Origin: Phocoena phocoena
Taxonomy: Eukaryota > Chordata > Mammalia > Artiodactyla > Phocoenidae
DNA length: 64,000 nt
NCBI RefSeq assembly: GCF_963924675.1
Contig: NC_089226.1
Coordinates: forward strand, 53,506,205 to 53,570,204
Direction: 5' to 3'
Shown here: positions 44,690-55,555 of the stretch, one piece after another
How the letters are laid out: the number at the start of each line of letters is the position of its first letter
Position numbering within the stretch: the first letter of the stretch is position 1
Notes under the pieces: model-generated
Told to the model about the DNA's origin: nothing
Seen by the model: the letters and a program-made list of their open reading frames with translations, nothing else
The model's database searches: none
Program-made: the position numbers and the translations under genes

Positions 44690-44900
44690 CTGACATGCAG
44701 GCCCCAGCGAAGTGTCTGAGAAATGCCATTCCTTAGAATTCTTACAACAGCCCTGGAAGGTTGGGATAAGGATCTCCCTTTACAGATGAGGAAGGTGAGG
44801 CTCAGAGAGGTTAATTAACTTTCTCTGTGTCACACAGCTCATCTGAGTCAGAGCTGGGATTCAAACATGGGTCAGGTCCCTGCTTTCTCCGTTTTCCTGG
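44690..44900 (-). mobile_element. MIR SINE
   Basis: Reverse MIR: TTACAGATGAGGAAGGTGAG, CAGAGAGGTTAATTAAC, GTCACACAGCTCATCTG, GCTGGGATTCAAACATGG. Confidence 0.85.
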
Positions 44901-44903
44901 CCA

Positions 44904-44973
44904 CCAGATGGGGCTTCAGACATTGGTGGGACTGAGACTGTGGCATCTTGGTCTTGTCTTCCCAACTGAAACA
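44904..44973 (+). repeat. 70 bp perfect direct repeat, copy 1
   Basis: Identical base for base to 47033-47102, starting CCAGATGGGGCTTCAGACAT and ending CCAACTGAAACA. The match stops abruptly at both ends. It lies directly after the MIR at 44690-44900 and belongs to no repeat family I know. Confidence 0.97.
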
Positions 44974-45576
44974 GAGGAAGCGGCCAGCAATTGCTTGCTG
45001 ATGAAAGGGTGAGCATACGGCTGGTGGGTGGAAAAGTTGATGTGTCAAGGAGAGCTGACTTCCTTGGTTTTTAAAAATTAGAAAGGCCCTCTCCCATGGT
45101 TCTGTGGGCGTGGTTGAAAAGAAGTGATCCTGTCATGCAACGTTTTAGATTGTTATTGGACTATCCACATTCTTAGGCAAATAATAAAAGCATCATTATC
45201 TCTGCTCTACAACATGGAAAACTACGTCACCCTGGAAGCAACTTCATGTCATGTCCCCAGCTGGGAGCAGCTGAGGTGAGGGCGCCCAGAGGAAGACACA
45301 GCTGGTCTTTGGAAGGCCAGTTAAGGGTTTTATTCTTGACCCTGCCAAGCCATGGTGGGTTGTTAGGTTGTGTAGGCCAAGGCCCTGTGGCTAGAGTCCA
45401 GTTTTCTCTCCCGAATTGCTTCATGCCTAAAATGCTTCCCTTTTGTGATTTCCCACCAAAAAAATGAAGTCTAACCAAGAGGGAGTGAAGAAGGACAGAA
45501 ACTTTGAAATACCCAGAAGAAAGCTAAAGTGAGCATGTTTTGAGGCTCTAATAAGCAGCAGAAGTCCAGGAAAAAC
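44974..45576. other. Unassigned DNA
   Basis: No gene or repeat recognised. Confidence 0.35.
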
Positions 45577-45589
45577 AAATCAATGCACA

Positions 45590-45890
45590 GGACTTCCCTG
45601 GTGGTGCAGTGGTTGTGAATCCGCCTGCCAATGCAGGGGACACGGGTTCGATCCCTGGTCTGGGAAGATCCCACATGCCGCGGAGCAACTAAGCCCCATG
45701 CATCACAACTACTGAGCCTGCGTGCCGCAACTACTGAAGCCCGTGTGCCTAGAGCCCGTGCTCCGCAACAAGAGAAGCCACCGCCATGAGAAGCCTGCGC
45801 ACTGCAACGAAGAGCAGCCCCCGCTCGCCGCAACTGGAGAAATCCTGCATGCAGCAGAGAAGATCCAACACAGGCAAAATTAAAAAAAAA
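45590..45890 (+). mobile_element. Long-class CHR SINE
   Basis: Forward copy about 300 bp long with the extra 3' region (GAAGAGCAGCCCCCGCTCGC, GCAACTGGAGAAATCC) and a short A tail. B-box region GGTTCGATCCC is intact. Flanks AAATCAATGCAC (45577-45588) and AAATCCATGAAC (45889-45900) match 10 of 12 and may be a worn duplication. Confidence 0.93.
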
Positions 45891-45900
45891 ATCCATGAAC

Positions 45901-46414
45901 AACCATGATGAGGTTGAAAATGACAGACCACGGTCCTCAGGGGAGAGCTCCCCCTCGCTCAGACGTCTGGCAGCAACGCGACCAGCTTAGCTTGGATCAA
46001 CAGCCTCCACATCTGAAGAGGAGATACTTAAAGCTCAAGAAGCATCTCTGAACCGAGGGTCAAGGGGACCTCATAAGCGGGAGCAGCAGGGACTCCCAGA
46101 AAGGTGGCGTGACCCTGAGCCTTCTCCGTCCTTGCTTGGCTGAGTCATGGACGTCCTTTCCCTTGCAGGTCCTGACCCACTCAGGCCTAGAGTCCATCTG
46201 GATGTAGTAGGAAATTCAGGGGAAAACCCCAGCCCTCCTAGTCGGTAGGGCCTGGAAGTTCAGTGCACTTTTTGCAGCCAGACCTAAACCCCATCTTTGT
46301 CACCCCAGGTGTCTGGGGACCTGTATGAGTGGGCAGGCACCCATCGTTAATAAAAATGAATAGTTATTAACAACTAAGAATTCTGATAATTCATTAAATA
46401 ACAATCGTTACGGT
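45901..46414. other. Unassigned DNA
   Basis: No gene or repeat recognised. Confidence 0.35.
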
Positions 46415-46665
46415 TACTAATCTAGTGGTTTAGAGCATGACTTCCAGGCCAAACTGCCTGGGTTCAAAATCCTGGCTTCACTATTCGTTGTTTGACTTTG
46501 GGCAATTTTATTAGCCTCTTAATACTGAAGTTTCTGTCTATTAAATGAGAAAAATAATAGTTTCTACTTCACAGCCTTGTTTATGAGGATTAAATGAGTT
46601 AATATTGTAAAGTGTTTAGGACAAAGCCTAGCACATGTTAAGTACTACACTATTAACTAAAATTA
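46415..46665 (+). mobile_element. MIR SINE, near complete
   Basis: Forward MIR: CTAGTGGTTTAGAGCATGAC, CTGCCTGGGTTCAAAATCC, GAGGATTAAATGAGTTAATA, CCTAGCACATGTTAAGTAC. One of the most intact MIRs here. Confidence 0.9.
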
Positions 46666-46679
46666 CAATAGTAGCAGTA

Positions 46680-46900
46680 ATAATATTCACCAGAAATTTG
46701 TTGAGCCTTTGCTAGGTGATAGGCACATGAGCATTGCAGCAACCCAAAATGTGGGTCCTTTTTAACTATCCCTGCATTTCAGATAAAAACACAGAGGCTT
46801 GGGAAGGTTAAGGATACAGCCCAAGGTCACCCAGCTGGGAGGGAATAGAGCCAGAGGTCAAAGCCAGACTCTGATTCCAGAGCCAATGCTTCTGAACAAC
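46680..46900 (-). mobile_element. MIR SINE
   Basis: Reverse MIR: GTTGAGCCTTTGCTAGGTGA, CATTTCAGATAAAAACACAG, CAAGGTCACCCAGCTGGGAG. It lies tail to tail with the forward MIR at 46415-46665. Confidence 0.85.
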
Positions 46901-47032
46901 ATTTAACAAGGACTTACTGAGCCCCAGTAGGTGTCCCAATCATTCTTCTTTGGATCTTTAGATGGAGAAGGACACTTCAGATAGAGAGATGTTCATAGTA
47001 AAGGAATCTTAGAGCAGCAACTAGAGGAGTGG

Positions 47033-47102
47033 CCAGATGGGGCTTCAGACATTGGTGGGACTGAGACTGTGGCATCTTGGTCTTGTCTTCCCAACTGAAA
47101 CA
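47033..47102 (+). repeat. 70 bp perfect direct repeat, copy 2
   Basis: Identical to 44904-44973, same orientation, start-to-start distance 2129 bp. Flanking sequence differs at once on both sides (G before and C after, against A and G in copy 1). Confidence 0.97.
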
Positions 47103-48054
47103 CAATCGCCCCCAGGGCAGGAGACAAGCTTTTCTTCTTCTTCTGTACCTCCCTTAGGATGGATGGACATCTGAGCCCTCCACAATAGACCCCAGCAAAC
47201 CCTTGATCTACAGCTACCTCACCCAGGAAATCAGTGGCTAGAGTTGACCAGAGTGAGTCCATCCACACCTTACATGCAACTGATCATTATAACCAATGTT
47301 GTGCTCCATGATTAACTTGAGAAGAGTCCAAATGAAGCCAAGGAAATGGTGCCTCCACACCCTGGCCTGATCTCAGACTTCCATCGCAGAGATCCTATAA
47401 GAAAGGGGAGAGGGGGTACAGTTTCACCAAATTCAGTGCACAGAATGCTGAGCTGACAACAAGGTAGACTTAGGGAGCAGGGCAGAGAGGTGGCTACAGG
47501 AGAGCCAAGGCTCTCTGACCTGTAATTCACTGTTTTTGGTTTTCAGAAAGTAACCTAAGAGGAAGTACTCATAAATGTAGGTATTGATCTGTAGAGGGAA
47601 AAACCATCAAGTCAATTGTGCTAGATAATGCAAATTTATTTTTAAATGTTAGACAGTAGAAAAGGCAGTGAATTAGACATAATTACTATGTAATTTGACT
47701 TGAAATGAAATCCATTTAAGAGACATGCATTGAATGTGGGCAAAACACAAGGTAGAGAGGAAAAAAGGGAGCTACAGAAAGGCCCAAGATGTGGACCTTG
47801 CGTCCACATCCTTCCACCCCAGTGATCTTGTGGTTGCCAAAGCCAAGGCTTCATATTGTTTACATGGAGAGAGATGAGACAGTCCTTCATGATTGGGCTT
47901 AATTCAACCAGAGACCGTACCCTTAAAAACAGACCTGGTTTTTCACATCGTCTGCTTTCTGTATGAAAACCCACATTCCTTTATTCATAAAACCTAGAGT
48001 TGATTGCTTGGCCCTTGGAGTAGACAGGTTATTTGATTTTATTTTAACTTAAGA
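47103..48054. other. Unassigned DNA
   Basis: No gene or repeat recognised. Confidence 0.35.
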
Positions 48055-48785
48055 AAGAAATTAATTCAGTAAGTATTTGTTGAGTGCCTACTCTGTGCTA
48101 GCTCCCATGCTGAGTTCTGAGTGGATGGTGCTGGGAAGAGTCCCCAGCCCTGTCCTCATGGAGCCTGCAGTTGTGGTACTCACTGAACAAACCAGACAGT
48201 ACTTAATTACAGTTGTGAGATGGGCCACAAAGGAAATCTCCGGTAAGTAGCCAGAGGAGCTCACTTAGTCTGGGGGTTCAGTGCTTCTCTGAGGGGATGG
48301 CGTTTAAGCCCAGAGAGAGGCAGGATGAGTTGGGATTAGGCAGCAGAGGGGAGAGCAAACAACTCTGCAGGCAGGGGAACAGCATGTCCAGGGCCTTGAG
48401 TTGGGAAGAAGAGGACCTAAAAGGAAGCCAGCCTGCTAAGAGCAGAGAATGGAGGCAGATGGATGCATTGACAAACCAAGCAGTGCAGAAACTGGGTCCT
48501 AGAAGCAGCCTCTCAAGGCACAAGGGCATTATGGACTTTGGATTTGATCTTCAAAGGAATAGAAAGGTGTCAAAGGGTTTTAGGCAGGGGGCATGATTCC
48601 ATTTGTTTTATTATTATTTTTTAATCCCTCTAGCTTCTGGGTGGAGAGAAGTGGAGTAGAGGATGTGGGGAGACCAGTTAGGAGTCCAGGTGAGAGATGG
48701 TGGTGGCGTGGTGACAGTGGAGGCACTGGAGAGGAAGAAAAATGAGGCCAAGAAACAGAAAAAGATGTTCAACAGTTGCAGATGA
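48055..48785 (-). mobile_element. L2 LINE, long fragment
   Basis: Reverse L2 with landmarks in order: TATTTGTTGAGTGCCTACTC, GGGGAACAGCATGTCCAGGG, GTGTCAAAGGGTTTTAGGCA, GGTGAGAGATGGTGGTGGCG. About 730 bp. Confidence 0.85.
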
Positions 48786-48799
48786 AAATAACTAGACTC

Positions 48800-49510
48800 C
48801 CTTTACCTAATGGCTAATGGCTAACACTGTTGCGAGCACAAGGAAGTGGCATCCCGGTATGCTGCTGGTAGAACTTGAAAGTGATATGGTCTTGTGTGTG
48901 TTGTGGGGAGGGGGGTAGTGGCAATTATAATTTTTTTAAATGTTAAAAATATATATTTTAAGTACTTAACCAACAGCCACACAAAGATATACGTGCAGGG
49001 CTTCCCTGGTGGCGCAGTGGTTGAGAGTCTGCCTGCCGACGCAGGGGACGCGGGTTCGTGCCCCGGTCCGGGAAGATCCCACATGCCGCGGAGCGGCTGG
49101 GCCCGTGAGCCATGGCCGCTGAGCCTGCGCGTCCGGAGCCTGTGCTCCGCAACGGGAGAGGCCACAGCAGTGAGAGGCCTGTGTACTGCAAAAAAAAAAA
49201 AAAAAAAAAAAAGATATACGTGCCAAGATATTAGAGTATTTACACCAGTGAAAAATTGCAAACAACCCAAATGTCCATCTGTAGGGAATTAATTACACAT
49301 CTATGTAACCGTTTAAAAAGTAGATTAATATTAGTGTGTACAGTATGGTCCCATTTTGTAAAGTATCTGGATGTGTATGTATGTGAATGTGTGTATATGT
49401 GGGTATGTATACAAAGAGGTTTAGAAGGAAATCTATCTCAAATCACATTGCTAGTGGCAGGTGACTTTTTATTGTATTTGGGTAAATAGTTCAAAAAAAT
49501 GATACTTTAA
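48800..49510 (+). mobile_element. Old L1 (L1M type), split by a CHR-2 SINE
   Basis: Forward old L1: TGCTGCTGGTAGAACTTGAA before the SINE, then GTGAAAAATTGCAAACAACC, AAATGTCCATCTGTAGGG, and a GTATGGTCCCATTTTG block. No intact ORF2 frame remains. The SINE at 48997-49209 interrupts it. Confidence 0.8.
48997..49209 (+). mobile_element. CHR-2-type SINE
   Basis: Forward short-class copy with a 23-base A tail. Flanking AAAGATATACGTGC at 48983-48996 and 49210-49223 is a perfect 14 bp duplication (its first A bases merge with the tail). It lies within the old L1, so it is younger. Confidence 0.97.
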
Positions 49511-50264
49511 AAGATGAGAAGACAATAACTGCAATGTAACAGAGATTGTAATTAAAGTGTGAGTGCGAGGATACCCAAGGAAGGGAGTAACTAATTCTCA
49601 CTCGGCGGGAGCAGGCTTCACGAAAGAGGTGTCATTGGACCGAGAATGAATAATCAGGGATAGGTTTGTTTTCCTGTTTCTGCACAGCTTTGTAGCTCGT
49701 ATTCAAGAGAAATAGGGAACTCCACAGATAGAAAGACTGATTGATCTGGTTCTGCAGACCTTTCAGTCTGTTTGCTCCCTGGTCATAAAACATTCATGGC
49801 AATTAACTTTAAACCAGATGACAGGAAATGGAAGCGTAAAGCTCTAGAAAGACTCAACAACAGCTTTGAAGAGTGTCCAGTATAGTCAGTGTGCCACTGT
49901 CTCGCCCCTCACCTGACCAGGTTGGATCCTATACTCATTTGCAGTAGCAATGGCATTCCTACATATTATGTTATCAGCTCTTTCTATTTACTTGGTTACT
50001 ATCTTGGATCTTTGAATAAGGAGTCGCTTTCACTTCACATTTCCTAAACTTCTTTTTAGAAATTATGCAGCTGCCTACCAAAGTGCCCTTTGGGGAATTT
50101 AAACATGCATTGATAGGTATAGTGACTTTGTGGAAAAACTGGTGACCTAACAGAACGGGATGCCTCTGCCTTGATTTGCAAACAGAACTTAATTGGTGGC
50201 CTTATGACATGAAATTGAAAATTTGGGGTCTGAGGAAGGCCAGAGGGGAAACCTAATACACTCA
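49511..50264. other. Unassigned DNA
   Basis: No gene or repeat recognised. The 154-codon minus frame at 50056-50520 matches no family. Confidence 0.35.
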
Positions 50265-50365
50265 CAGAGCACGGGGTCAGAAGTAGGCCAGTGGGGGCCC
50301 CAGTCCCAGGTCCTTCAGTTACCAGCTGTGTGACCTCTGGCAACTTTCCTGACACATAATAAGCG
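50265..50365 (+). mobile_element. MIR SINE fragment
   Basis: Forward MIR centre: ACCAGCTGTGTGACCTCTGG. Confidence 0.6.
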
Positions 50366-50727
50366 TCAGGTGTTCTTGCAGTTTCAGCTTTGAAATAGGA
50401 CAGACTTAGATTCCAAGGTCTGGCTGCAGCAAAGTGAGGGAACTTAAACCAGCTTTCCCAAGGTAAAGCAGGGGCACTGCTGGGAGGAGAGTAGAAATGG
50501 ATGAGCATTTTAAATTTCAAACGTCATTTATTTTAATGAGTATTGGAAAAAAGTATATGCATAGCACATCAAACCTATGACTTCATAGATATTTTTACAA
50601 AAAATGCTTGTGATTAAAAATTGCTTTGAATAGCAACCATTTTGCAATTATAGAATCCATGTTAATTGAAAGGTGGTCTTCCATTGGGCTATAGAGAAAA
50701 GAGGAAGAAATAATGAACTGCAGAAAC

Positions 50728-50915
50728 TTAAAAAACTTTTATTGGAGTATAGTTGATTTACCATGTTGTGTTAGTTTCTGCTGTATAGCAAAGTGAATCA
50801 GTTATACATATACAAATGACCTTTTCCCATATAGGTCATTACAGAGTATTGAGTAGAGTTCCCTGAGCTATACAGTACGTCCTTATTAGTTATCTATTTT
50901 ATATATAGTAGTGTG
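50728..50915 (-). mobile_element. Short L1 3' UTR fragment
   Basis: Minus-strand L1 3' end: TTGGAGTATAGTTGATTTAC, GTTAGTTTCTGCTGTATAGC, AAAGTGAATCAGTTATACAT. A 6 bp AGAAAC repeat (50722-50727, 50916-50921) may be the duplication. Same type as the 3' UTR of the L1 at 8753. Confidence 0.85.
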
Positions 50916-50921
50916 AGAAAC

Positions 50922-51929
50922 GATTTTTAAAAATCCATTAAAATTAGAGTTAAGTAAAATATGTGAATTGATTTGGAAAAATTAGTAAATGGTAATAGCA
51001 GTGAGACATTGATACGGCGAAAATCGTGAAAGTGGTACCAACGTGACTGCAGTGGACATTGGCTAGATGGCCAAACCTCACTGAGTTACCATTCTCTCAC
51101 CCGTAACATCTCCCAAGGTGGTTATGAGGATCATGAGATAATATCCATAGATATTATCGGCTCAATAGCTGTCCCATAGTAGGGACTCGAATCTATGTTT
51201 CCTTCCTTTTTCCTTAGCCTCACCTTTCGAAGTTGAAAGTGATCTCTGAGATTGGCCAGGCCAGTTTCCTCACTTTCCAGATGAGGTAAGGGAACCCTGA
51301 TTGGGGAAAGACCAGCTGAGGGCTCCTAAAGTCATGTGATGCTCACTCCACTGGGCTCAGGTGTGTGCAGTGCGGGGCAGAGACTTGACCACAGGCCTGA
51401 AAGGTCTTGGGGAAACTGACAAAAGGCGTGGGGATGAAAATGAGTTAATTACACAGGCAACGGTCGTGGGGGTGTGGAGGGGGTAGTCGTGATCTGAGGG
51501 CTACTTTCCAGTGTAGTACATCTTCATAGACCCTACTCTTCAAAGCGGTCAACTCTATGTAGAGAAGGAAAGAAATTGGAAAAATACCCCCAAATGTCAG
51601 AAGTGAGTATGTTGATGTAGTAGCGTTTTTCTTTGCTCTGTTTCTCCTGGTAGTTAATGATTGCTTGCATTTTGACATCTATGAAAAATAAAGTTGCCAA
51701 AATGATTGGAAAGCTGAATTTTCTGTACTGAGAGATGGGTGCCGTTGGTGCCCTTCTTGGCATGTAACTATTTTAACTGTCATGCTTCATTTTTGAAGTA
51801 ATTCTCTTCCAGCCCCTAATCATTAGCAACTTCCCCAGTTACATGGGCTCATAAGCGGTTGGTAGCCAATATTGGGTATAAAACTTAAGACGTCTTTTAG
51901 TCCAGTGGTCTCAAGGGATTAATTGTGAT
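50922..51929. other. Unassigned DNA
   Basis: A faint forward MIR resemblance at about 51080-51190 (GGTTATGAGGATCATGAGAT). Otherwise nothing recognised. Confidence 0.35.
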
Positions 51930-52025
51930 CTTCTTCTTGTTTTGCAGATGGAAAAACTGAGAATCAGAGAGGGCTAGTGATCTCTCGGACACTTGGTCAG
52001 TAGGTAAGTGATAATGCTGGAAGTG
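51930..52025 (-). mobile_element. MIR SINE fragment
   Basis: Reverse MIR: TTTTGCAGATGGAAAAACTG, GTCAGTAGGTAAGTGATAAT. Confidence 0.7.
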
Positions 52026-52329
52026 AGCCTAAAGTGAGATCTATGTCTAGTCTCTGTGATTCAGTCTCTGAAGCCCCGTCTCCCCAGTCTTGCGCTTTTT
52101 CTGATTTGCGCAATTGAAGTCAGGAAATGAGTTGGTCAGAGGCGTTTGGGTATAATTTGCACGTGTGGTTTCTGTTTGTTCCCACTGTTGAGTTGGAATG
52201 TTTAACAGGTGGGTTTGTGAAGGCCTCGTAAGCAAACCAGGCCCGTGCTGGGGCTAATGAGATATCACTGCCCTGTCTTCAACAGATCTAAGAGTTTGGT
52301 TCATCTAGAACAGAGAGCCCTGGACTACG

Positions 52330-52405
52330 GGTGTCAGGAGATCTGGCTTCCTGTCCCACAGTGAGCTGCTCTGTGACCTTGAACAAACCACTTAACTCAG
52401 GGATT
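52330..52405 (+). mobile_element. MIR SINE fragment
   Basis: Forward MIR: GCTGCTCTGTGACCTTGAAC, AAACCACTTAACTCAGGG. Confidence 0.65.
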
Positions 52406-52545
52406 CACTCATTTTTCATTCTTTCTTTCAAACTGTTTTTCCCCAGAATATGTGGTGCTGCCCTCTGTGTCAGGCACTGAGGATAACAAGGTAAACACAA
52501 CATAAGCTTTGCCCGGGAGGCACTCACAGCCCAATTTATGAGCTC
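52406..52545 (-). mobile_element. L2 LINE 3' end
   Basis: Reverse L2: CTCTGTGTCAGGCACTGAGG, AGGCACTCACAGCCC. Confidence 0.65.
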
Positions 52546-52569
52546 CTGCATTTCCTCATTACTGTCTCA

Positions 52570-52745
52570 TCATGAGAACTTCTAACATCTGCTTTGGAGT
52601 TTACAATCTCTAGGGCATTTTGTGATCTTCCCCGAAACTCCGTAAGATGGAAAGAAGTTGTTATTACCATTTTGCAGAGGAGAAAACTATGGCTTACAGA
52701 GTTGGCTCAGGCCCTTGAGTGAGTAAGGGTTAGAGCTGCCCTTGA
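52570..52745 (-). mobile_element. MIR SINE
   Basis: Reverse MIR: ACCATTTTGCAGAGGAGAAA, GAGTAAGGGTTAGAGCTGCC. Confidence 0.75.
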
Positions 52746-53495
52746 AACCCTTGAGCTAGATTTGCCAGCTCCTAAGCATTTGTTTTTGAGAACAGCACAC
52801 TGTTCCACTGAAGGTTTGGGCATTTGAACGGGCGTTTTTGTACCCTGTCCCTTAGCAGTGAGTAAAATGTTGGGCACCTCGGCACCCAGAGGAAACCCAT
52901 GCTGGTGCAGAGATACTTTTCTGCAAGGAGTACTTTCCTGTGTCTGACTGATTATTCCAGAAAGCAATGTCTTCTGTGCCTGAGTGAAGGCAGCCTTGGG
53001 CTCTGGGTAAGCTGATAACCAGAGGAAAACATGCCGCAGGCCCAGGGCCACCTCCTTCAGGTGGCTGTGATTCAGCATATCAGAGAAGGCCCGCCATGGG
53101 CCAGAGGGACACAGCCCCCCTCTACCGCAGTGACCCTACTGAACACCGTTGCTTTCCACCAAAGCTTAACGATCCTGGGAGCTTCTGCTTTTGCAGAGTT
53201 GCCTGGCCTCAGGCAAGACAGGGAGAATGATGTGGATTAGAGGCTGTGCTGTTTGTTTGTGGGATGACAACTGCTTGAGCAGGAAGCTCTTGGGCTCCCT
53301 CAAAGTCTGGAATTTCAAAGGGTGCATGAATCACCGCAGGGACTGGGCCTGGTTTCTCTGTGTTACTGTGCGTGTGTCCGTCGTGAATTGTGGCCATCTT
53401 TAATGAAGATGACTAGCATGTGTGTGATATCTGGGATGTGGGGATTTGTGGGGAATGTGTGTGCCTCGGTGGGGAGTGGGGTTTGTAAGGGATGA
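52746..53495. other. Unassigned DNA
   Basis: No gene or repeat recognised; 53440-53495 is G/T-rich. Confidence 0.35.
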
Positions 53496-53523
53496 GTGTG
53501 TGTGTGTGTGTGTGTGTGTGTGT
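53496..53523. repeat. (TG)n microsatellite
   Basis: About 14 uninterrupted TG units. Confidence 0.95.
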
Positions 53524-54884
53524 TTAATCTCTAGGAAACAATTCTCGTGAAAAAAAGAAAACACTTAACGGGTATAATTTTTCAACAGGACCCAGAAATG
53601 GGCTTTTAATAAGCATCATTAAACTCTTTGATTACAAGGGGAGGCCAGCCATTCTTTCATCCTGGCTTAGATCACACAACTCTCCCTTGCCCTGTTCTTT
53701 GGGGTCAGATAAAAACTCCTACTATTCATATTGGTCTCTCCAAAGGCCTTTCTCCCCTTTCTTGCCCTCCCCAGCCCCTGCCCCTACCCCGCGCTTTCTG
53801 ATCTCTCTGCTTGGACCTCGACACAGACAGGGCTGGTGTCAGGACTGACAGATGATAGCTGCGGGTACGCCTGGAATCTGAGCGTCCTGTGTCTCGCCCT
53901 GTCCCAGCAGGAAACTTTAGAGTCTTTGTTTAGGAGGTACTCTGAGCCCAGAGATCCGGGGCTCCTTCCTTTCCCTGAGGGTCACTTACAGCCACTGACA
54001 CCCAGCAGGGCTGTGTGTGCGTGTGTGCAAACCCTTTCCTGCATGGATTGGGTTTCCTCTTGTCTGACACGGGAGGAGGAGAAGCTGTGTTGAAAGACAG
54101 GTTTTGCTCTGGACTGACAGCATTCTGCCAGGTCTCCTAAGGAAGCTGGTTCCCAGAGTTATTATCTTTCCTGAGCTGAGAACGAGGTGCTCCGTGACAG
54201 GAAACCAGGTAGGCTTAGCAACAGGCTTACCAGGGTGCACTGCAGGAATGTTCATTTGTGTCAACAGGTCTGGGTGTGTGTAATTTTGTTCTTCTCTGTG
54301 CACGGGATCAGTTCTGGGGCTGGTGTGTTCTGATTTGCTCGGCTCCTTCCCAGAGGTGAAGCACTCCGTAGGGCGTGGAGCTCTGCCTGGGTCATCCTCG
54401 TTCACTCCACAGGACCCAGCCCGGGGGTACCGGGCACAGGGCTGAGTGTGCAGTGTCTGTGGTCTACGTAGAAGCCACTGTAGCTCCAGGCTGCAGAGTG
54501 GTCCTGAGTGGGGGTATTCCTGCCTTGATTAATATACCAGGCGCTCATTAGAGTCCTAGCTTGGCCTCTTACTGCACCAACTACTCAATTTCTCTGTGCC
54601 TTGGTTGGTCCTGGAGGGGCTGCCCTATTTGGAACGTTCTATCTAGTTCTTGCCAGCAGCTCCTTTGCAGGGACCAGCCTCTGGTCCCTATGGCTCCAGT
54701 TGCTGGTTGGCTCGGAACTGGCTCCAAACCAGACAAGCCACTGAACATTAAAGTCCTGCTACGCATCCTAGGTGGATGTGCTGCCTTGACCTTGAGGCTT
54801 ACCCAGGCAGTGCTCCAGGGCTGGAGCAGCAGCCATCCAGTGTCACTTCTCCAAACACCCTTAGTCGTTGCTTTAAGGGACATC
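53524..54884. other. Unassigned DNA
   Basis: 53570-53640 is AT-rich single-copy sequence. A short forward MIR-like scrap (CAATTTCTCTGTGCCTTGG) lies at about 54560-54605. No gene recognised. Confidence 0.35.
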
Positions 54885-55065
54885 TATTTTGTTAAGCACT
54901 TACTGTGTGCAAGGCACTGTGATATTAAGTATATTTTTTCTAACTTTATACGCATTTTCCAAATGAGATAACTAAGTTTCAAAGACGTTAACATACCCAA
55001 GAGTACCTAAGTATTCAGTGATAATGCTGGGACTTGAACCCAGGTGTTTGGATTAGAAAGCATGT
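54885..55065 (-). mobile_element. MIR SINE
   Basis: Reverse MIR: GCACTTACTGTGTGCAAGGC, CCAAATGAGATAACTAAG, GGGACTTGAACCCAGGTGTT. Confidence 0.85.
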
Positions 55066-55159
55066 ACTCTCGGTTTCTATAAAGCACGTAGCACACAATG
55101 GTGAGCAGAAAATGGTTGTCCCCTATTAGTGACAGTTCTTTTAAAAGTAATGATTTAAT

Positions 55160-55310
55160 AAAGCACTTACCACATGACATCCTAAGCGATGGTTCTTCTG
55201 TGGTCCTCTCTCACTGGACTGTGAGGTTCTTGAGGGCAGAAACTGGAAGCCCCAGCCCCTGGCAAGGTACAGGGTTTAGAGCAACTGATCAATAAATGTT
55301 TGAATGATTA
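55160..55310 (+). mobile_element. L2 LINE 3' end
   Basis: Forward L2 terminus: GTGAGGTTCTTGAGGGCAG, then CAATAAATGTTTGAATGATT. Confidence 0.8.
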
Positions 55311-55314
55311 ACAA

Positions 55315-55555
55315 TATTCATAATGCCTCCCTGTACTGATTGCTGACTATATGCTGGGCAAAGTGCTGAATGCTTTATATGTATATTATTTTGTTTAATT
55401 CTTGAAACAACCCTGTGAGATAGATACTATTATTACAATAATATTTATAATAAGGAAAATAGAGGCTTGAAGAGTTTTGAGTCACGTTCCCAGGTTACAC
55501 AGCTGCTAAGTGGCAAAGCTGGAAATAGGACCCCGGCTGACTGCTTACCTGTGGT
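55315..55555 (-). mobile_element. MIR SINE
   Basis: Near-complete reverse MIR: GACTATATGCTGGGCAAAGT, AACAACCCTGTGAGATAGAT, GGTTACACAGCTGCTAAGTG. Confidence 0.85.

Noticed and set aside
50056..50520. 154-codon minus-strand frame
   Set aside because: It overlaps a MIR fragment and matches no known domain.
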